Assembly (NCBI GenBank): GCA_024180945.1
Contig: JAKSGN010000007.1
Coordinates: 992,001 to 1,056,000, forward strand
DNA length: 64,000 nucleotides
Reading direction: 5' to 3'
Source: Macrophomina tecta
Taxonomy: Eukaryota; Ascomycota; Dothideomycetes; Botryosphaeriales; Botryosphaeriaceae
The notes under the pieces were generated by a model. It had not been told where the DNA came from. It ran no database searches and worked only from the letters and a program-made list of their open reading frames with translations. The position numbers were made by a program, and so were the translations under genes. Shown piece by piece: positions 11,501 through 22,749 of this stretch; the first letter of the stretch is position 1; each line of letters opens with the position of its first letter.

Positions 11501-14480
11501 AAGAAAGAGGTAAAGAATAACTACTAGAGTATTAGCTATAAAATTATAAGATACTCTTACTCCTAGGAATATAGCCTACTTTTAAGCCTATTTATTTCTT
11601 ATCTAAGACAGAGGCTAAAGCATTACGGGAATATATTAATAAAAACCTAGAATAAGGATATATATAACCCTTATAGTCGCCGGTAGAATACCCTATTCTA
11701 TTCGTTCTAAAAAAGAATAGCAAGCTCCGCCTCTACGTCGACTATAGATAGCTAAATAATATTACGGTAAAAAACTAATATCTATTACCTCGTATCGACG
11801 AATTATAGGATAAGCTTCGCAATACTAAGTTCTTTACGAAACTAGACCTCTGAGAAGGTTACTACCTAGTCCGTATTAAAGAAGAAGAAGAATAGAAGAC
11901 GGCGTTCTAAACGTAATTTAAATATTACGAGTATATGGTAATACTTTTTAGACTTACTAACGTACCGGCTACCTTCTAGAGCTTAGTTAACGATACCCTA
12001 CGTTCGTATTTAGATATATTCGCCTTGGCTTACCTAGATAATATCCTAATATACTTAGAAACGCTCGAGGAATATACCAAGTACGTAAGAAAAGTCCTAA
12101 AGGCCTTAAACGAACGAAATCTCTAAGTAGCCCTAGAAAAGAGCGAATAGTATATATAAAAGATAGAATACCTAGGATTTATTATTACCCTAGAACATAT
12201 CGGCATAGACGATAAGAAACTAGACGTAATTAGAGACTAATACCGCGAATCGTTAAAGAAGTATAATTCTTTCTTAGATTTACTAACTTTTACCGGAAGT
12301 TTATTATAAACTACGCTAGAATAGCGGCACCTCTAACCGATATTAATAAGAAAGAGCACGGGTTTATATAGAAAGAAAGATAATAATAAGCGTTTAACTT
12401 ACTAAAGCGAATATTTATAGAAGCACCGGTTCTAGAGCTCTATAACCTAGATCTACTAATTACGGTAGAAACTAACGCTTTAGACTACGCTATAGAAGCT
12501 ATACTTAGTTAGCTAGATAAAGAAGATAGACTATACTCTATCGCCTACTACTTAAAAAAAATAATACCCGCCGAGAAGAACTACGACGTCTACGATAAGA
12601 AACTCTTAGCTATAGTTACAGCTTTTAAAGAATAGAGATACTACCTTAAAGACGCTAAATACTAGGTTATAGTCTACTATAACTATAAGAACCTCTCGCA
12701 CTTTACTACTACTAAGGAATTAAACTATCGATAGATTTAGTAGGCTAAAGAGCTAGCGTCCTATAATATAAAGATTACCTATAGAAAGGGATCTAAGAAC
12801 GCACGCGTAGACGCGCTAAGTAGACGAGCCGACTATATTAAAGAAAAGCTAGGTCCGTAACCTATAATCCTTAATACGTAGAAGGACAGGTCTTTTATAC
12901 CCGCTAGCCATAGCCGCTAAATTATAGCTATTTATAGCCTAGAATAAACGTAGCTTAAGAAAGAATTAGACGACTCGCTTATCCTAATTAGACTATTCGC
13001 CCTAGCGATATGCCTCGAAGGCAACGAATAGAAGTAAAAGATCTAAGAAGCCTACGTAGATAATGTAATAGCTTAAGAAATCGAAGAACTCGATAACGAC
13101 CCCCGAGTAACTAAAAACATAGATAGTATAATTCTATTTTTAGAATTAGTCTACGTTTCGGTTAAACTACGAGAAGAGCTTATAAAAGATATATATAAAG
13201 CCCTACTATATAGTTATTAAGAAATAGATAAGATAATAGAGCGAATTACGAGAAGCTACTACTTTCTAGAACTAAGAAGAATCGTTTAACGGGTAGTCTT
13301 ATAATATAATCTTTATATTAGAAATAAGGTCGTAAGGCACGTACCCTATAAACTACTTTAGCTGCTACCGGTACTGAAGCGCCCTTAGTAATCTATCTCG
13401 CTAGACTTTATTACGGACCTACCTAAGTTAGAAGAACCGCTTACTAAGGTTAAGTATAACTTAATTCTAGTTATCGTTAATAGAATAATAAAGTACGTAT
13501 ACTACTTACTATATCTTAAGATAGTAAATGCGGAAGAACTCGCCTACACGTTTCTAAAAATAATTCTTAGTAACTACGAGTTACTAGAAGAGCTTGTATT
13601 AGATAGAGATTAGCTATTTATATTCCGATTCTAGTAGACGCTTACCCGCTAGCTTAGAGCTAAGTATAAGCTCTCGACCACGGCGCACCCTTAAATAGAC
13701 GAATAGACAGAACGAACGAATTAAACACTAGAATAATATCTACGCTATTACCTTAACTACGCGTAAGATAACTAGGTTAAGCTACTACCACTTATATAGT
13801 TCACGTATAATAGCTCGAAAGCGTTAGCTATATAAGAATCCCCGTTCTACGCTAACTACGGTTATAAGCCTATAGCTTATAAAGAGCTAATACTAAGCGA
13901 ATTTCTAGCCTAAAAAGAAATCCTTAAAGTAGACTAGCTAAAGGCACTCTATAAATAATTATACCTAGACCTTAAATTCGTAGCCCTATAAATAGGTAAA
14001 TACTATAATAGACGGTACTAGGAGGCACCGAAGCTAAAAGAGAGAAATAAAGTTTATCTCCTTAGAAAAAATATTAAGATAAAACGACTAAACAATAAAT
14101 TAGACTTTAAGAAAATCGAACCGTTCGAAATTAAAGAATAGATTAGAAAGATTAATTTCTACCTTAGACTACCTAATACTATACGAATATACCCTATATT
14201 TTACGTCTTACTCCTTAAACCGGTACTAGAAAATACTACGCTATTACGCTAAATGAAAGAAATACTACCCGAAAATCTAGACACCGACGAAAACATAGAC
14301 TAGAATGTAGAATAAGTTCTAGATAGCGGCTATATTAACGGTTAGTTTCGATACCTCCTTAAATAGAAAGGAGACTAGGATAATACCTAGGAACTACTAG
14401 AGCTATACGACTATTAAGAACTTATTAATAAGTTCTATCGCCGAAACCTAGATCGACTAACACCGCCGACTCGTCGTATA
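8560..14480 (+). pseudogene. Gypsy A gag-pol polyprotein (RIP-degraded)
   Basis: Domains in order: gag capsid-like region (8700-9400) and a knuckle-like end (9590-9650). An aspartic protease site reads IIDNGV*GAFVNP (about 10690-10730; D-S-G expected, S lost). The reverse transcriptase has YRQLNNI-like and YLDNIL (about 12028-12050; YLDDIL expected, D to N by G to A). RNase H is around 12440-12680. The integrase core has SLDFITDLP (13399-13425), a second Asp near 13605 and TERTNQTLEQYL (about 13705-13740). A chromodomain-like end (14335-14455) has L-K-W-K-G. Such proteins make and integrate the cDNA, and the chromodomain targets heterochromatin. Numerous RIP stops make it inactive. Confidence 0.9.
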
Positions 14481-14489
14481 CGAAGGACC

Positions 14490-15205
14490 TAAAATTAAAG
14501 TTAGAAAATGAAGATAACTGCGCCTAATTAACTAGGCCGAAACCCTCGGGAGGCGTAGAACCCGAACTAACGCCAGGAGATCTAATAGACTAGGACGACC
14601 CTATAACGTTATTAGCTAAGGCATCGCCACGTAAACGCTTTGGCGATCGTTTCTCCTTGGTATTTTTAGGGTTAACCGGACTCCTAGCCTCGCGGGTAGC
14701 CTCTAGGCGATCTAATTTCTTAAGATTCTTAATAGACTATACCTTCTTATTTAATATTAAGCTACTACGACGCTATAATAGAATCTTCTACTTGTGGAAA
14801 CGCTTTAAGCGAGACGAGGCAGTATATAACTCGGACGTTAGCTTAGAAATAATATCTAAAGCCTCTACCTTATTAGCGGCAACCTTCGCAATAGCACGCT
14901 CGAGACGAATAACTAAGAAAAAAGAGTTAAAACTAGTTAGAAAAAGACGGGGAAAACTTATAATTATCCTCCTCTGCGCCACTAGCATCGTAGTAGATAT
15001 TACTACGACGGGTACACTCCCTATAGCGTAAATACCCCGGAGTAATACGATATACTACGGGCTTACCCTTCTCCTCTAATAAAAGATACCGAGCGTAAGA
15101 AATCGGCATATTAAAGTCTAGAAGCGCATACAAAAAATTAATCTTCGTACTAAGAAACTTACGCTTAACCTACTACTTATCGCGCTTACGTTTAGAAGGC
15201 ATTAT
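14490..15205 (-). pseudogene. Antisense accessory ORF of Gypsy A: Cys-rich head, coiled-coil-like body
   Basis: Between the chromodomain and the 3' LTR the opposite strand carries a reading frame starting MPSKRKRDK at about 15202 and ending near 14500. The N-terminal third aligns with the better preserved frame of Gypsy B (35700-36262) and with Gypsy C (41120-41815). A MPISYARYLLLEEKGK segment shows two Tyr where B has Cys, the expected RIP change TGC/TGT to TAC/TAT. Later Cys positions survive as R-E-C-T-R-R. The second part is rich in Lys, Arg, Glu and Leu and looks helical (I-R-L-E-R-A-I-A-K-V-A-A-N-K). A frame jump and RIP stops break it near 14935. Function unknown. The Cys spacing suggests a small zinc-binding fold. 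Confidence 0.6.
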
Positions 15206-15292
15206 GGAAAAGACTTACTAGAAAAAGAAATAAAACGATAAGAAAAACCTAAGATATAGACGAATAAATAAATCTTCGGGCCGAAGATCCTT

Positions 15293-15306
15293 AAGAGGGG
15301 GGATAG
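15293..15306 (+). other. Polypurine tract of Gypsy A
   Basis: The purine run aagaggggggatag lies directly before the 3' LTR, the position of the plus-strand primer in LTR retrotransposons. The same string precedes the 3' LTRs of B (36347-36360) and, inverted, C (40945-40960). Confidence 0.85.
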
Positions 15307-16094
15307 TGTTATAAACCCTAGGGTATAAGGGCTTTATAACCCCACGGGCGGAAAGCCCGCATGGGAAAAGGCACCGCAGGGGCCAGAAACCCATAAGAAT
15401 AATAGAGCCGCACTACTAGTACGCCCGCACGGGAAAACCAGCCTCAAGAAAAGACGGCGCGTATAGGCCTAGGTAAGGTAGTAATAAAAGCCCGCACAGA
15501 AGCGACGCCCACGCGATATAGTAAGACCACGGGAACACCGACTAGATTAAACTCCTATAGGGGAAGAACGCCTATAAGAAAAAGATTATAAATCCTAAAA
15601 GTTAACTTTAGACTAGAGAAACGAATGGGATAAAGTCGAACAACTTATATAGTCTAAGGAATGATAGTCTAGCGGTAGAATATTTTCTTAACTGATATAA
15701 GAAGTTAGATTCTAGAAAATAGGTATTAGCGCCTAAATTACGTGCGGTCTACCCGACCTACTTATAGATTAGAAGCCTTAGCAAAGATCTAATCCTTAGA
15801 ATAATCTAATACTATAACTAATCTAATAGTCGTCTTAATCTATAGATTATTATAGCTTTTCTATAGTATATAGATATACTCCTTAGATAGTACTTTAACC
15901 TTCGTAGTTAACTTAAAGTTCTAATACAACTCTATTAGAGGTAATAAGCCTAACGCGCACCGCGCACTAATATATTACGTAATTACTACTATCGTTCTAA
16001 TTCTTTACCCTTCTCTTATCTTTTAAGGTAAACCCTTTAGCTACCTAACTCTATTAGGCGATTCTAAAGCCTAGTAGAAGAGGCCGCCGTTATA
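15307..16094 (+). repeat. 3' LTR of Gypsy A (788 bp)
   Basis: It starts tgttataaaccctagg and ends gaggccgccgttata, followed by the target duplication GGCGG. It aligns along its whole length with the split 5' LTR. Differences between the two are nearly all C/T or G/A, so they reflect RIP and cannot be used simply as an age clock. A TATA-like tatagtatatag stretch lies around 15860. Confidence 0.95.
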
Positions 16095-16099
16095 GGCGG

Positions 16100-16885
16100 C
16101 TACTAGAAGGCGGATAGCGAGTCTTTTAAATACCGTAATATAAGCGCGCTCCGTCGACTATCTATTACTACGATATATTTAGCTATTAATACTATATACG
16201 AGCGGCTACTAAGCATCCTAAACGCCGTTAAGAAGAAGATAAAGGCCGCCCTCGCGAAGAATATTAAGACTAAAGACTACGGCCTCGGCTTTCTAATAGA
16301 TAACTACTAGCTAGACCCCTTCGGCGGTACTAGTAGTATTAGCGACCTAAATATCTTTATTAAGTACTTCGCTAAGCGTAACGCTAAGATCTACGTTCTT
16401 GCTAGTATTATTACCTTCTACCGTAGACGCGGCGAAAAGATTCTAGCCCTTACTAAGTATTCTATAACGTAGTAGAAAATCGAGCTACTCTACTTTCTTA
16501 CCGGTATTAGGGTTACGTCGTATAAGTAGGCTACTAACGAGTAGATCTATAATAGTCTTATCTTTGAGTTTAATAACTTTAATAATAAGAACTTCGCCCT
16601 TTTTCTCTTTACTGGCCGTCTCGTTAGTGTTAGCCTAAACTTCTATAATAATTACTATATTATTATTATTCTAGAGCTGCGGCGTAGTATTAACTACTAT
16701 ATCTAGGCTATCGGCCGTATCTTTTACCTTAGCTAAGAGTATCTTAGGTATATCTATATCCTCTATACTAAATTTACCGTCGACCGGTATATAGAGGTAA
16801 ATAATATATGTAAATACCGCTCTAGTTTAGCTAGCCTAGGCACCAAGTTCTTCTAAATAGAAGTTAAAGTAGAGCTATAAATTAT
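16100..16885 (+). pseudogene. RIP-degraded SNF2-family helicase gene, C-terminal helicase part
   Basis: This continues the frame broken at 2088. Joining 2088 to 16100 across Gypsy A keeps the reading frame (..IKSGG then Y-stop-KADSESF). It contains LDPFGGTSSISDLN, a region with R-R-R-G-E-K-I-L-A-L-T-K (motif IV-like) and a motif V-like S-T/F-G-R-L-V-S-V-S-L-N-F. The SNF2 motif VI equivalent is Q/*-AIGRIFYLS near 16705-16735 (Q-x-x-G-R-x-x-R-x-G-Q expected). The C-terminal lobe completes the two-lobed motor. Every stop is of the TAG type expected from CAG or TGG. The frame ends near 16885 in pyrimidine-rich non-coding DNA. Confidence 0.8.
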
Positions 16886-17190
16886 AAGTCTAGCTATTTC
16901 TATTTTATTAACTCTATAGAGTAGTATTTTATCGCGCGACTAAATATCTTAAGAATCTCTTTCTCTAGATATATATTTCGTCGCACGACTAAATAGCTAT
17001 TTTCTTTTTTTTATATATATATATTTCGTCGTGCGATTAAATATTTATATATTAGACTCTTTTTATTCTTCTTTCTTCTTCTCTCTCTCTCTATTTATCT
17101 TTTTCTTTTTTTTCTTCTTCTCTCTCTATCTACTTCTATTACTAGTTTATATTATTACTAATAGACTATTTAGTACTACTTTATAGCTAC
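16886..17190. other. Non-coding spacer with palindromic motif copies and CT-rich tracts
   Basis: No gene. At about 16928, 16976 and 17024, spaced 48 bp apart, lie three copies of a motif close to TTTCGTCGCGCGAC followed by TAAATA, variably RIP-worn. Long T/C and CTCTCT tracts follow. The region lies downstream of the helicase frame and ends at the TA target site of the Fot1-like insertion. Confidence 0.6.
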
Positions 17191-17192
17191 TA

Positions 17193-19047
17193 ACGTGTTT
17201 CACCACCGAGCCGTCCAAACCACCGAGCCGTCCACTTCCTCACCAACATCACACTTTGAACTCAAGTTATTCAACACAACACAAAAATTTCAATAAACTA
17301 GTAGCGATCCTAGATTACTCAGTACCTGTTACCTCCTCTGTACAAGTCCGTCTGTTGTGCCCGGTCTTGCCGCAGTTCCCACAGCGCCGTTGAGCCCCCT
17401 GCGCGCCCTCTGCGCGAGCCTTCTTAGAGGGCTGTTCGCTGCCCTCTGCCCCCCCAGCGCCCTGAGGATTAGATAGCTGACCGCCGTCTACCATTGTTAG
17501 CGTGCCCCGATTCTGTACGTACTTTCTTTTACGCTGTTTCTTCTTGTTTGCGGCCTCTGTGGCCCTTTGAAGGGCAGAGAGTTCGTCGCGTACTAACACA
17601 GCAGAGTGCACCATGAATGACGCGCCTTTTACGAGCGATTGAAGCGATCCACGCGCCTCTGTAGGTGAGGAGCTGCAATACTGCCTTATCTGCTGATAAA
17701 GTAGCCTTGATTGGGCCTCTAATTCGCGCATATTGCTGGGCGTTTTGGATTCCCATGGGACAGCCTCTGGTGCAGGCGGTGTAGGCGTACGAAGCCTGAC
17801 ATCAACCTTCGATAACACAACCTGCGGGTCGAGCGGCACCAAGCCAGCTCCTCGGAAGCTTGCACAGATATTCTCCTTTGTGAACACCTTGTAATAAGCC
17901 GCCTTGTACGCCTGTATAAAGGCTGGTTTGTCGATTTTTGTGGCCATCAAGCGCGCCAAGCCTGAGATCTAAGAGCGGTACGCCCGCTTTAACGGCGAGA
18001 AAATGCCCACATCAAGCGGCTGCAGGAGGTGCGACGAATGCGACGGCATACAGACGGTAATAATCTTCTCCTCCTTGCACAGATCCTAGAACTCAATTAA
18101 GTTATAGCTCTCGTGGCCGTCGATTATGAGCAGCCGGTACACCCCCACAGTACGCGACTTTATATGCGCGTTAAAGTGCTCTAACCACTTCACTCCAAGC
18201 TCATTTATCGTCCAGCCGTTGGCGCTGACAGCAACAACCCAGTCCTCCATGCCAGAGGTGTCTTCGTACCAAGTGTTAATGTGGTTCTTGCCGGCGAAGA
18301 TCGTAAAGGGTGGGATCGTCCAACCGAGCGCGCTAATCGCGTTAATAACTAAAGTCCACTCGCGATTGCCTGGCTAGATAAATTTTCGTTTTCCGCGCCT
18401 TTCAGAGCCTGTAATAACTAGCAGAGAGCCTATTACGCCCATCATAAAGCCAGTTTCATCAAAGTTGTACGTATCCTCGTCTAGGATACCGTACTTCTCC
18501 TTCACAGAGCGAACGAGGTCGAACTACCGCTCGATAACCACTGGGTCCTCGTTTAAGGCTCGCTGGCGATCGTACGCGCGAGTCCAGCACGTTTTGAGCT
18601 CATCTCTGCGGCTGATGAACCTGTCTGGCTAGTTCTTGCCCACGGTACCCCCGTCGCGCTCTGCCAGCAATTTGTTGGCCATATCACGTAGTATATCCTT
18701 GGAGGGCGGAAACCCTCTCGAATCCAGGTCCAGTATACGCTCGACAATCGCGCCTTCTTCATGTTTGGTAAGCTTCTTGCCGTTAGGCACAGCTTCTACG
18801 CGTGGTATGGCACCTGCGCGTCGGTCGCGTACGGTTGATCGGGGAGCAAGGTACTCGCGACAGGTAGCTCTTTCGCTGTGCGACGCGTGGGTATCAATAG
18901 ATTGGATAGCAAGGTTAATATACTGAGTTTTCTGGGATGATTTCATAGCGTTGTGGTGATGCATCGTGTTGAGTTTTCATCCGATGCGTTTTTGGTGAGG
19001 AAGTGGACGGCTCGGTGGTTTGGACGGCTCGGTGGTGAAACACGTTA
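17193..19047 (-). mobile_element. Fot1/pogo-like DNA transposon, copy 1 (1855 bp)
   Basis: A TA target duplication (17191-17192, 19048-19049) and perfect 54-bp terminal inverted repeats starting ACGTGTTTCACC (17193-17246, 18994-19047) define the element. Each repeat carries the string accgagccgtcc twice. It is inserted in the spacer beyond the helicase pseudogene. RIP damage is much lighter than in its surroundings, so it arrived late. A truncated relative lies at 49478-49938 and an intact cousin at 26625-28477. Confidence 0.96.
17315..18964 (-). pseudogene. Fot1/pogo-like transposase, five stop codons
   Basis: One minus-strand frame of 550 codons runs from the ATG at 18964 to 17315, matching the 549-residue intact protein at 26706-28355. 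It is interrupted by five stops. By comparison with the intact copy, three are CAG to TAG and two TGG to TAG. The visible N-terminus is a helix-turn-helix DNA-binding region and the middle a DDE_1 catalytic core. The C-terminus ends in a CX2CX4HX4C zinc knuckle (RCGNCGKTGHNRRTC). The transposase would cut and paste the element at TA sites. All damage is C-to-T type on one or other strand, as RIP predicts, and I see no frameshift. Confidence 0.92.
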
Positions 19048-19056
19048 GCGATAATT

Positions 19057-21340
19057 CTAAGGCCTAGAAAATTCGCTTTCGTACATTATCTCATTGCGTT
19101 AAGCGGCTCTATATAACTCTTTTTAGTATAGCTATAAACTTTTACTCTTCGCGCTTTCTCGACTCGTTTAATATTAGCTACGGCTACGATATCTTCTATA
19201 AGGGCTACTTTTCTACGCTACCCGCTCCCGCTAACGACGAGACCACGCCCGGTCGTAGAAGTAATATAAGAATTCGCGCCCCTCGCTACTATACTATATA
19301 GTTTAGTGAGTAGTGTCTTATATACTTTCTTCGAGGTATTAAGTACGAGGGACTCGTGCCGTCGGCGCCGTATAAGTATTATACGGATACGTATGAGGCC
19401 GGAAATATTATTATCTAGCGCCGCGATCCTAAGAAGAAGCGTCCTAGCGTCTACTATATAAAGAAAGAGCGGGCTAACGATACTAAGAACTCTAATTCAT
19501 TCTCTAATAAGCTAATACTATGCGTAGCCTTTTAGTTAAAACTAGAGTAGCACTACCTATATAGTCGAATAGATAAGATCTATTTTAGCGAAACCCTTAG
19601 TACTAGTATTATAGAGGCTAATAAGATTATTCTAGACGGTAAGAACGCGAGTAACATCTTCATTTATAATACTACTAACTTCTACGCTATTCTTAGTACT
19701 ACCCCGCTCGTTGTCTATAACCTTTCGGTGTCTAGTCTACGTCGTATCGTTAAAGTAGTCTTCGAGTAGGCTAGAATAATCGTCTATTAAACTATAGATA
19801 GAGAAGGCGACTACTTTACCTACCGCCTATACGAGCTAAATAGTAGTAGTATTATTAAGTACCTACCCTTAGACTTTACTTCGATAAAGACCGAGGTATC
19901 GATATCTAGCTAGCTAGTATATCGATTAGATAATAGAGGCTTACGCGGACTATACTTCCGCTTCGCCCGAGTAACGGCGACTAATAGGACTAAGAAGAGC
20001 GAGGACCTAGTTATAAAATTAAACTTAGACTTAGAGAATAAGAACTTATATAACCCGCCTAGCCCGATTACCGCGCCTGCTAATAAAGGAGATGCGATAG
20101 ATATTAAGGCTAAAATAGAGGCTAAGATAGAGATTAAGAAGAATACTAAGACTAAGACTAAAATAGGTATTAAGATAGAAGTTAAGAAAGAGTAGGCCAA
20201 GAAGTAGACTAAGAAAAAGTAGACTAAAAAAGAGTAGGCTATAGAGTAGGCTAAAAAGTAGGCTAAGAAGTAGGCTAAGAAATAGACTAAGAAGTAGGCT
20301 AAGAAGTAGACTAAGAAGTAGGCCGAGCTAGAGGTAGATAAGACTAATTAGCCTTTATCTATCGCCTCTATACCATCGTAACACCCTAGAAAAGTAGTTA
20401 ATTATACGCTAAATAGCTACCTTTCTTACTTATAGAAGAAATACGGCGAGTACTATAAAATACGGGACACTAGCGAGCCCTATAAAATATATAGTACTAA
20501 TAGCTAGAACTACGTTTAAGTAGTATATCCTATTTACGTAGAGTAGTAGGTTTCGCTATAGAGAGAGATTAAGATAGCGACTCTCTTTAAAAGCTAGCTA
20601 CGCGTATTTCTAAGAAAGATTCGTAAGTTAGCTATAAGTATAATTAAATATCCTAGCTATTCTATATACCCGTAAGATACCGCCTACGCTAGTAAGTATA
20701 ATACGCTATTTAATACTAAACTAGACCCTATTAATATAGTACCTACAGTAACCCTTAGCGGTATAAAATAGCTATTAAATATCTTTATAGGCTTTTCGCC
20801 ACTCTAGTCTTCTTTAGATATTTAAAAGTAGAACTTGCGGCTACTCTAGTAACTTAACTCGGCGGTATTACTAGTAACCACGGCCCTAGTAGCGCTACTA
20901 GGAGGCGGTAGTTTATTTAATCGCGCAATAAATAGCGCCTCTACTATAGTAGAGCCTTCGCTACGAAAGCGTATAGGTTCGCCGCTCGAGAAGGCTAATA
21001 CGCTAGTACGTAAGATCTTACGGCTCTCTCTTTCTAGGCTAGAGATAGATATGGATAGTAGGCCATTTATACTAAATTTCTTAAAGGGTGCTAGTAGTAA
21101 ATAGTCCGCCGAACTAGTACGCTGCGTAGGTAGTAAGAAAGATAATAAGGCGGCGAAGGTTAGTAAAAAAAAAAGAATAGCGATAAAAAGACGATAGAGA
21201 GTAGTAAAGAAAAAAAGAATAATAGTAAATAAATAAAGAAGAATAGTAGAAGAAAGAAGAATAGCGGCGAATAAACGAAGAGAAATAGTAAGAAGTTAGA
21301 TAATAGAGAGGGCTATAGGACTAGATAAAATCGGCGTAGC
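19057..21340 (+). pseudogene. RIP-degraded gene for an unidentified lysine-rich protein
   Basis: A single frame (codon phase of 19182) can be read for about 2 kb with stops only of the RIP type. I do not recognise the family. Visible pieces: a Tyr-rich globular-looking region YDIFYKGYFSTLPAP (about 19185) and a basic PKKKRPSVYYIKKERAND stretch (about 19432). A low-complexity AKKQ repeat region (20180-20330) follows. Then comes a second globular region with a hydrophobic patch VTTALVALLGGG (about 20875-20910), and a strongly basic tail near 21150-21320. It lies downstream of the SNF2 helicase on the same strand and is separated only by the spacer and Fot1 copy 1. Having been a RIP target, it must once have been duplicated. 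It could be a chromatin or nuclear protein from its charge, but that is inference. Confidence 0.6.
20180..20330 (+). repeat. 12-bp coding minisatellite (AKKQ repeats)
   Basis: About ten tandem variants of gctaagaagtag / actaagaagtag, each 12 bp, keep the frame of the surrounding lysine-rich pseudogene. With TAG restored to CAG each unit reads A/T-K-K-Q, a Lys/Gln-rich helical-type repeat. Confidence 0.85.
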
Positions 21341-21519
21341 TAAGAAAGACGAGACCGGGGCTATACTTCTAGTTTATAGTACTATTAGACGAGCTTATTC
21401 TAGTATTCGATTTTTATAGTGTTAAATATTAATAAGTAAGCTTATATAAGCGTAGCTTATTAATATATTACCTTAGGTATTAAAATACTACCTAAGGTAT
21501 ATAACGAATATACCTCGGA
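21341..21519. other. RIP-altered non-coding stretch
   Basis: No coding frame is supported. A near-palindromic segment ccttaggtattaaaatactaccttaggt-like (about 21471-21500) forms a small inverted repeat around TTAAAATA. Confidence 0.4.
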
Positions 21520-21750
21520 GTTATAGCAGTGGCAAACTGCGGTGGCAAACCATGGTAGCAAACTGAGGTGGCAAAATTCGCCACTCCACTTCACTAACTA
21601 ATAACTAAACGGGTATAGCCCCTACTAAAATTCCTTTTATACATTATAAAAGTTCAATCATTTCCAGTTATTACGATATAAAAATTATGTAAAACGGATA
21701 AGGATTGGGGCTAGAATCTTATTTCTTATAAATCACCCTCGTTGGATTTC
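21520..21750. other. Un-RIPed island with 13-bp repeats, possible transposon terminus
   Basis: In the middle of RIP-altered DNA, this stretch keeps normal CA and TG dinucleotides. It opens with four tandem 13-bp variants of gtggcaaactgcg (about 21526-21578). Doubled short direct repeats inside the ends are the architecture of all the Fot1/pogo termini in this window, so this may be a terminal fragment or MITE of another such family. I found no matching inverted end. Confidence 0.4.
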
Positions 21751-22740
21751 TAATATAGTATATCTAGAAGGATCTACTTATAAGGAATAAGTATATATAA
21801 GGAGCTCTAGATAGCACCGTAGTTTCGTTCTTAGAGACGCGCAATACTAATAAACGGGATATAAGCTAATAAAAGCTTTACTCTATCTTTTACCTCCCCT
21901 CTTGTCTTTCTTTATTAAATCTCCTACCTACTTCTCTCTTAGAGAGTTATCTCCTTCCGACTGCTTACTAGGCTGTATTATTTATAATATAGCTTAGTAA
22001 TCCTCCACCCAAGCCTCAGCGCTTTACATATAGAGCCTTAAAGAACGCTAAAAGCTAAGTAGAGTAGTATATAGTAGTTAGAGAGAAAAATAAGATAGTA
22101 GATAAGTAATAGTTAGAAAAGATAGAGATAAAACTAAATAAAAAATTTAAAAAAAAATTTAAAATAAACTTTTATTACATACTAGTTAATTAGGCAGACG
22201 GGCTAAAGTCTTAGTACTAAGTACGATAATAATTCTTACTATTTATAGAATAAATATTAGTTATATAGTATCTAGAATAATTATTAGCTCTATAACCCGG
22301 AATCGAGATAATAACCCATACTAGAATATATTTTATTACGCGATAAGTTATTAGTTAACCCGAGGAAATATTTAAGCCTAGGCTAGGAGAAATAGACTTT
22401 TAATATAGAGTATTTAATCTCGCGACGAAATATCCTTTCTACTATACGGTAAGAGAAAAGTATTATTTTCTAATACTATAGATAAGTAGTAGGCAGTACT
22501 TTCTAAAATAGTATATCGATTTAGAAATGTCGTTATATACTAAAGAAGGCTAATAATACCGGTATAGTAATTATAATACTATATACTAGAGAAGGCTAAA
22601 ATACCGTATACTAATTAAAATACCGTGTGTTAGACAAAGTAGAAAATACTAATATACTAATTAAAATACCGGGTACTAGAGAAAGCTAAAAACGCTAGTA
22701 TACTAGTAAGTAGAGGGGTGCAGTTATAATAGACTAAATA
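21751..22740. other. RIP-altered intergenic DNA, no gene seen
   Basis: AT-rich with scattered short direct repeats of the form ctaatatactaattaaaataccg (about 22550-22690, three or four imperfect copies). Worn copies of the palindromic CGCGA motif lie near 22326 and 22411. No frame longer than noise could be linked to a family. Confidence 0.5.
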
Positions 22741-22749
22741 GTATCTACT

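Larger units (their letters stand above)
2089..16094 (+). mobile_element. Ty3/Gypsy LTR retrotransposon A (RIP-degraded, with nested LINE)
   Basis: The element has two LTRs of 788 bp once the nested LINE is removed, a 5-bp target duplication GGCGG (2084-2088 and 16095-16099), and termini TG..CA degraded to TA/TG..TA. Its coding order is gag, protease, reverse transcriptase, RNase H, integrase and chromodomain (about 8560-14480), followed by an antisense accessory frame. Without the 5.6-kb LINE (2589-8190) and its duplicated target the element is about 8.4 kb. It sits inside the SNF2 helicase pseudogene and all its frames carry RIP-type stops. Gypsy B at 28811-37141 is a close relative and Gypsy C a more distant one. 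Confidence 0.95.

Noticed and set aside
14657..15031. Plus-strand frame of 124 codons in Gypsy A
   Set aside because: It lies opposite the antisense accessory frame, begins in pol tail DNA and has no counterpart in Gypsy B or C.
19910..20200. Minus-strand frame with very hydrophobic residues, looking like a membrane protein
   Set aside because: It is the mirror of the Lys-rich coding part on the plus strand. AAG/AAA codons read backward give Leu/Phe.
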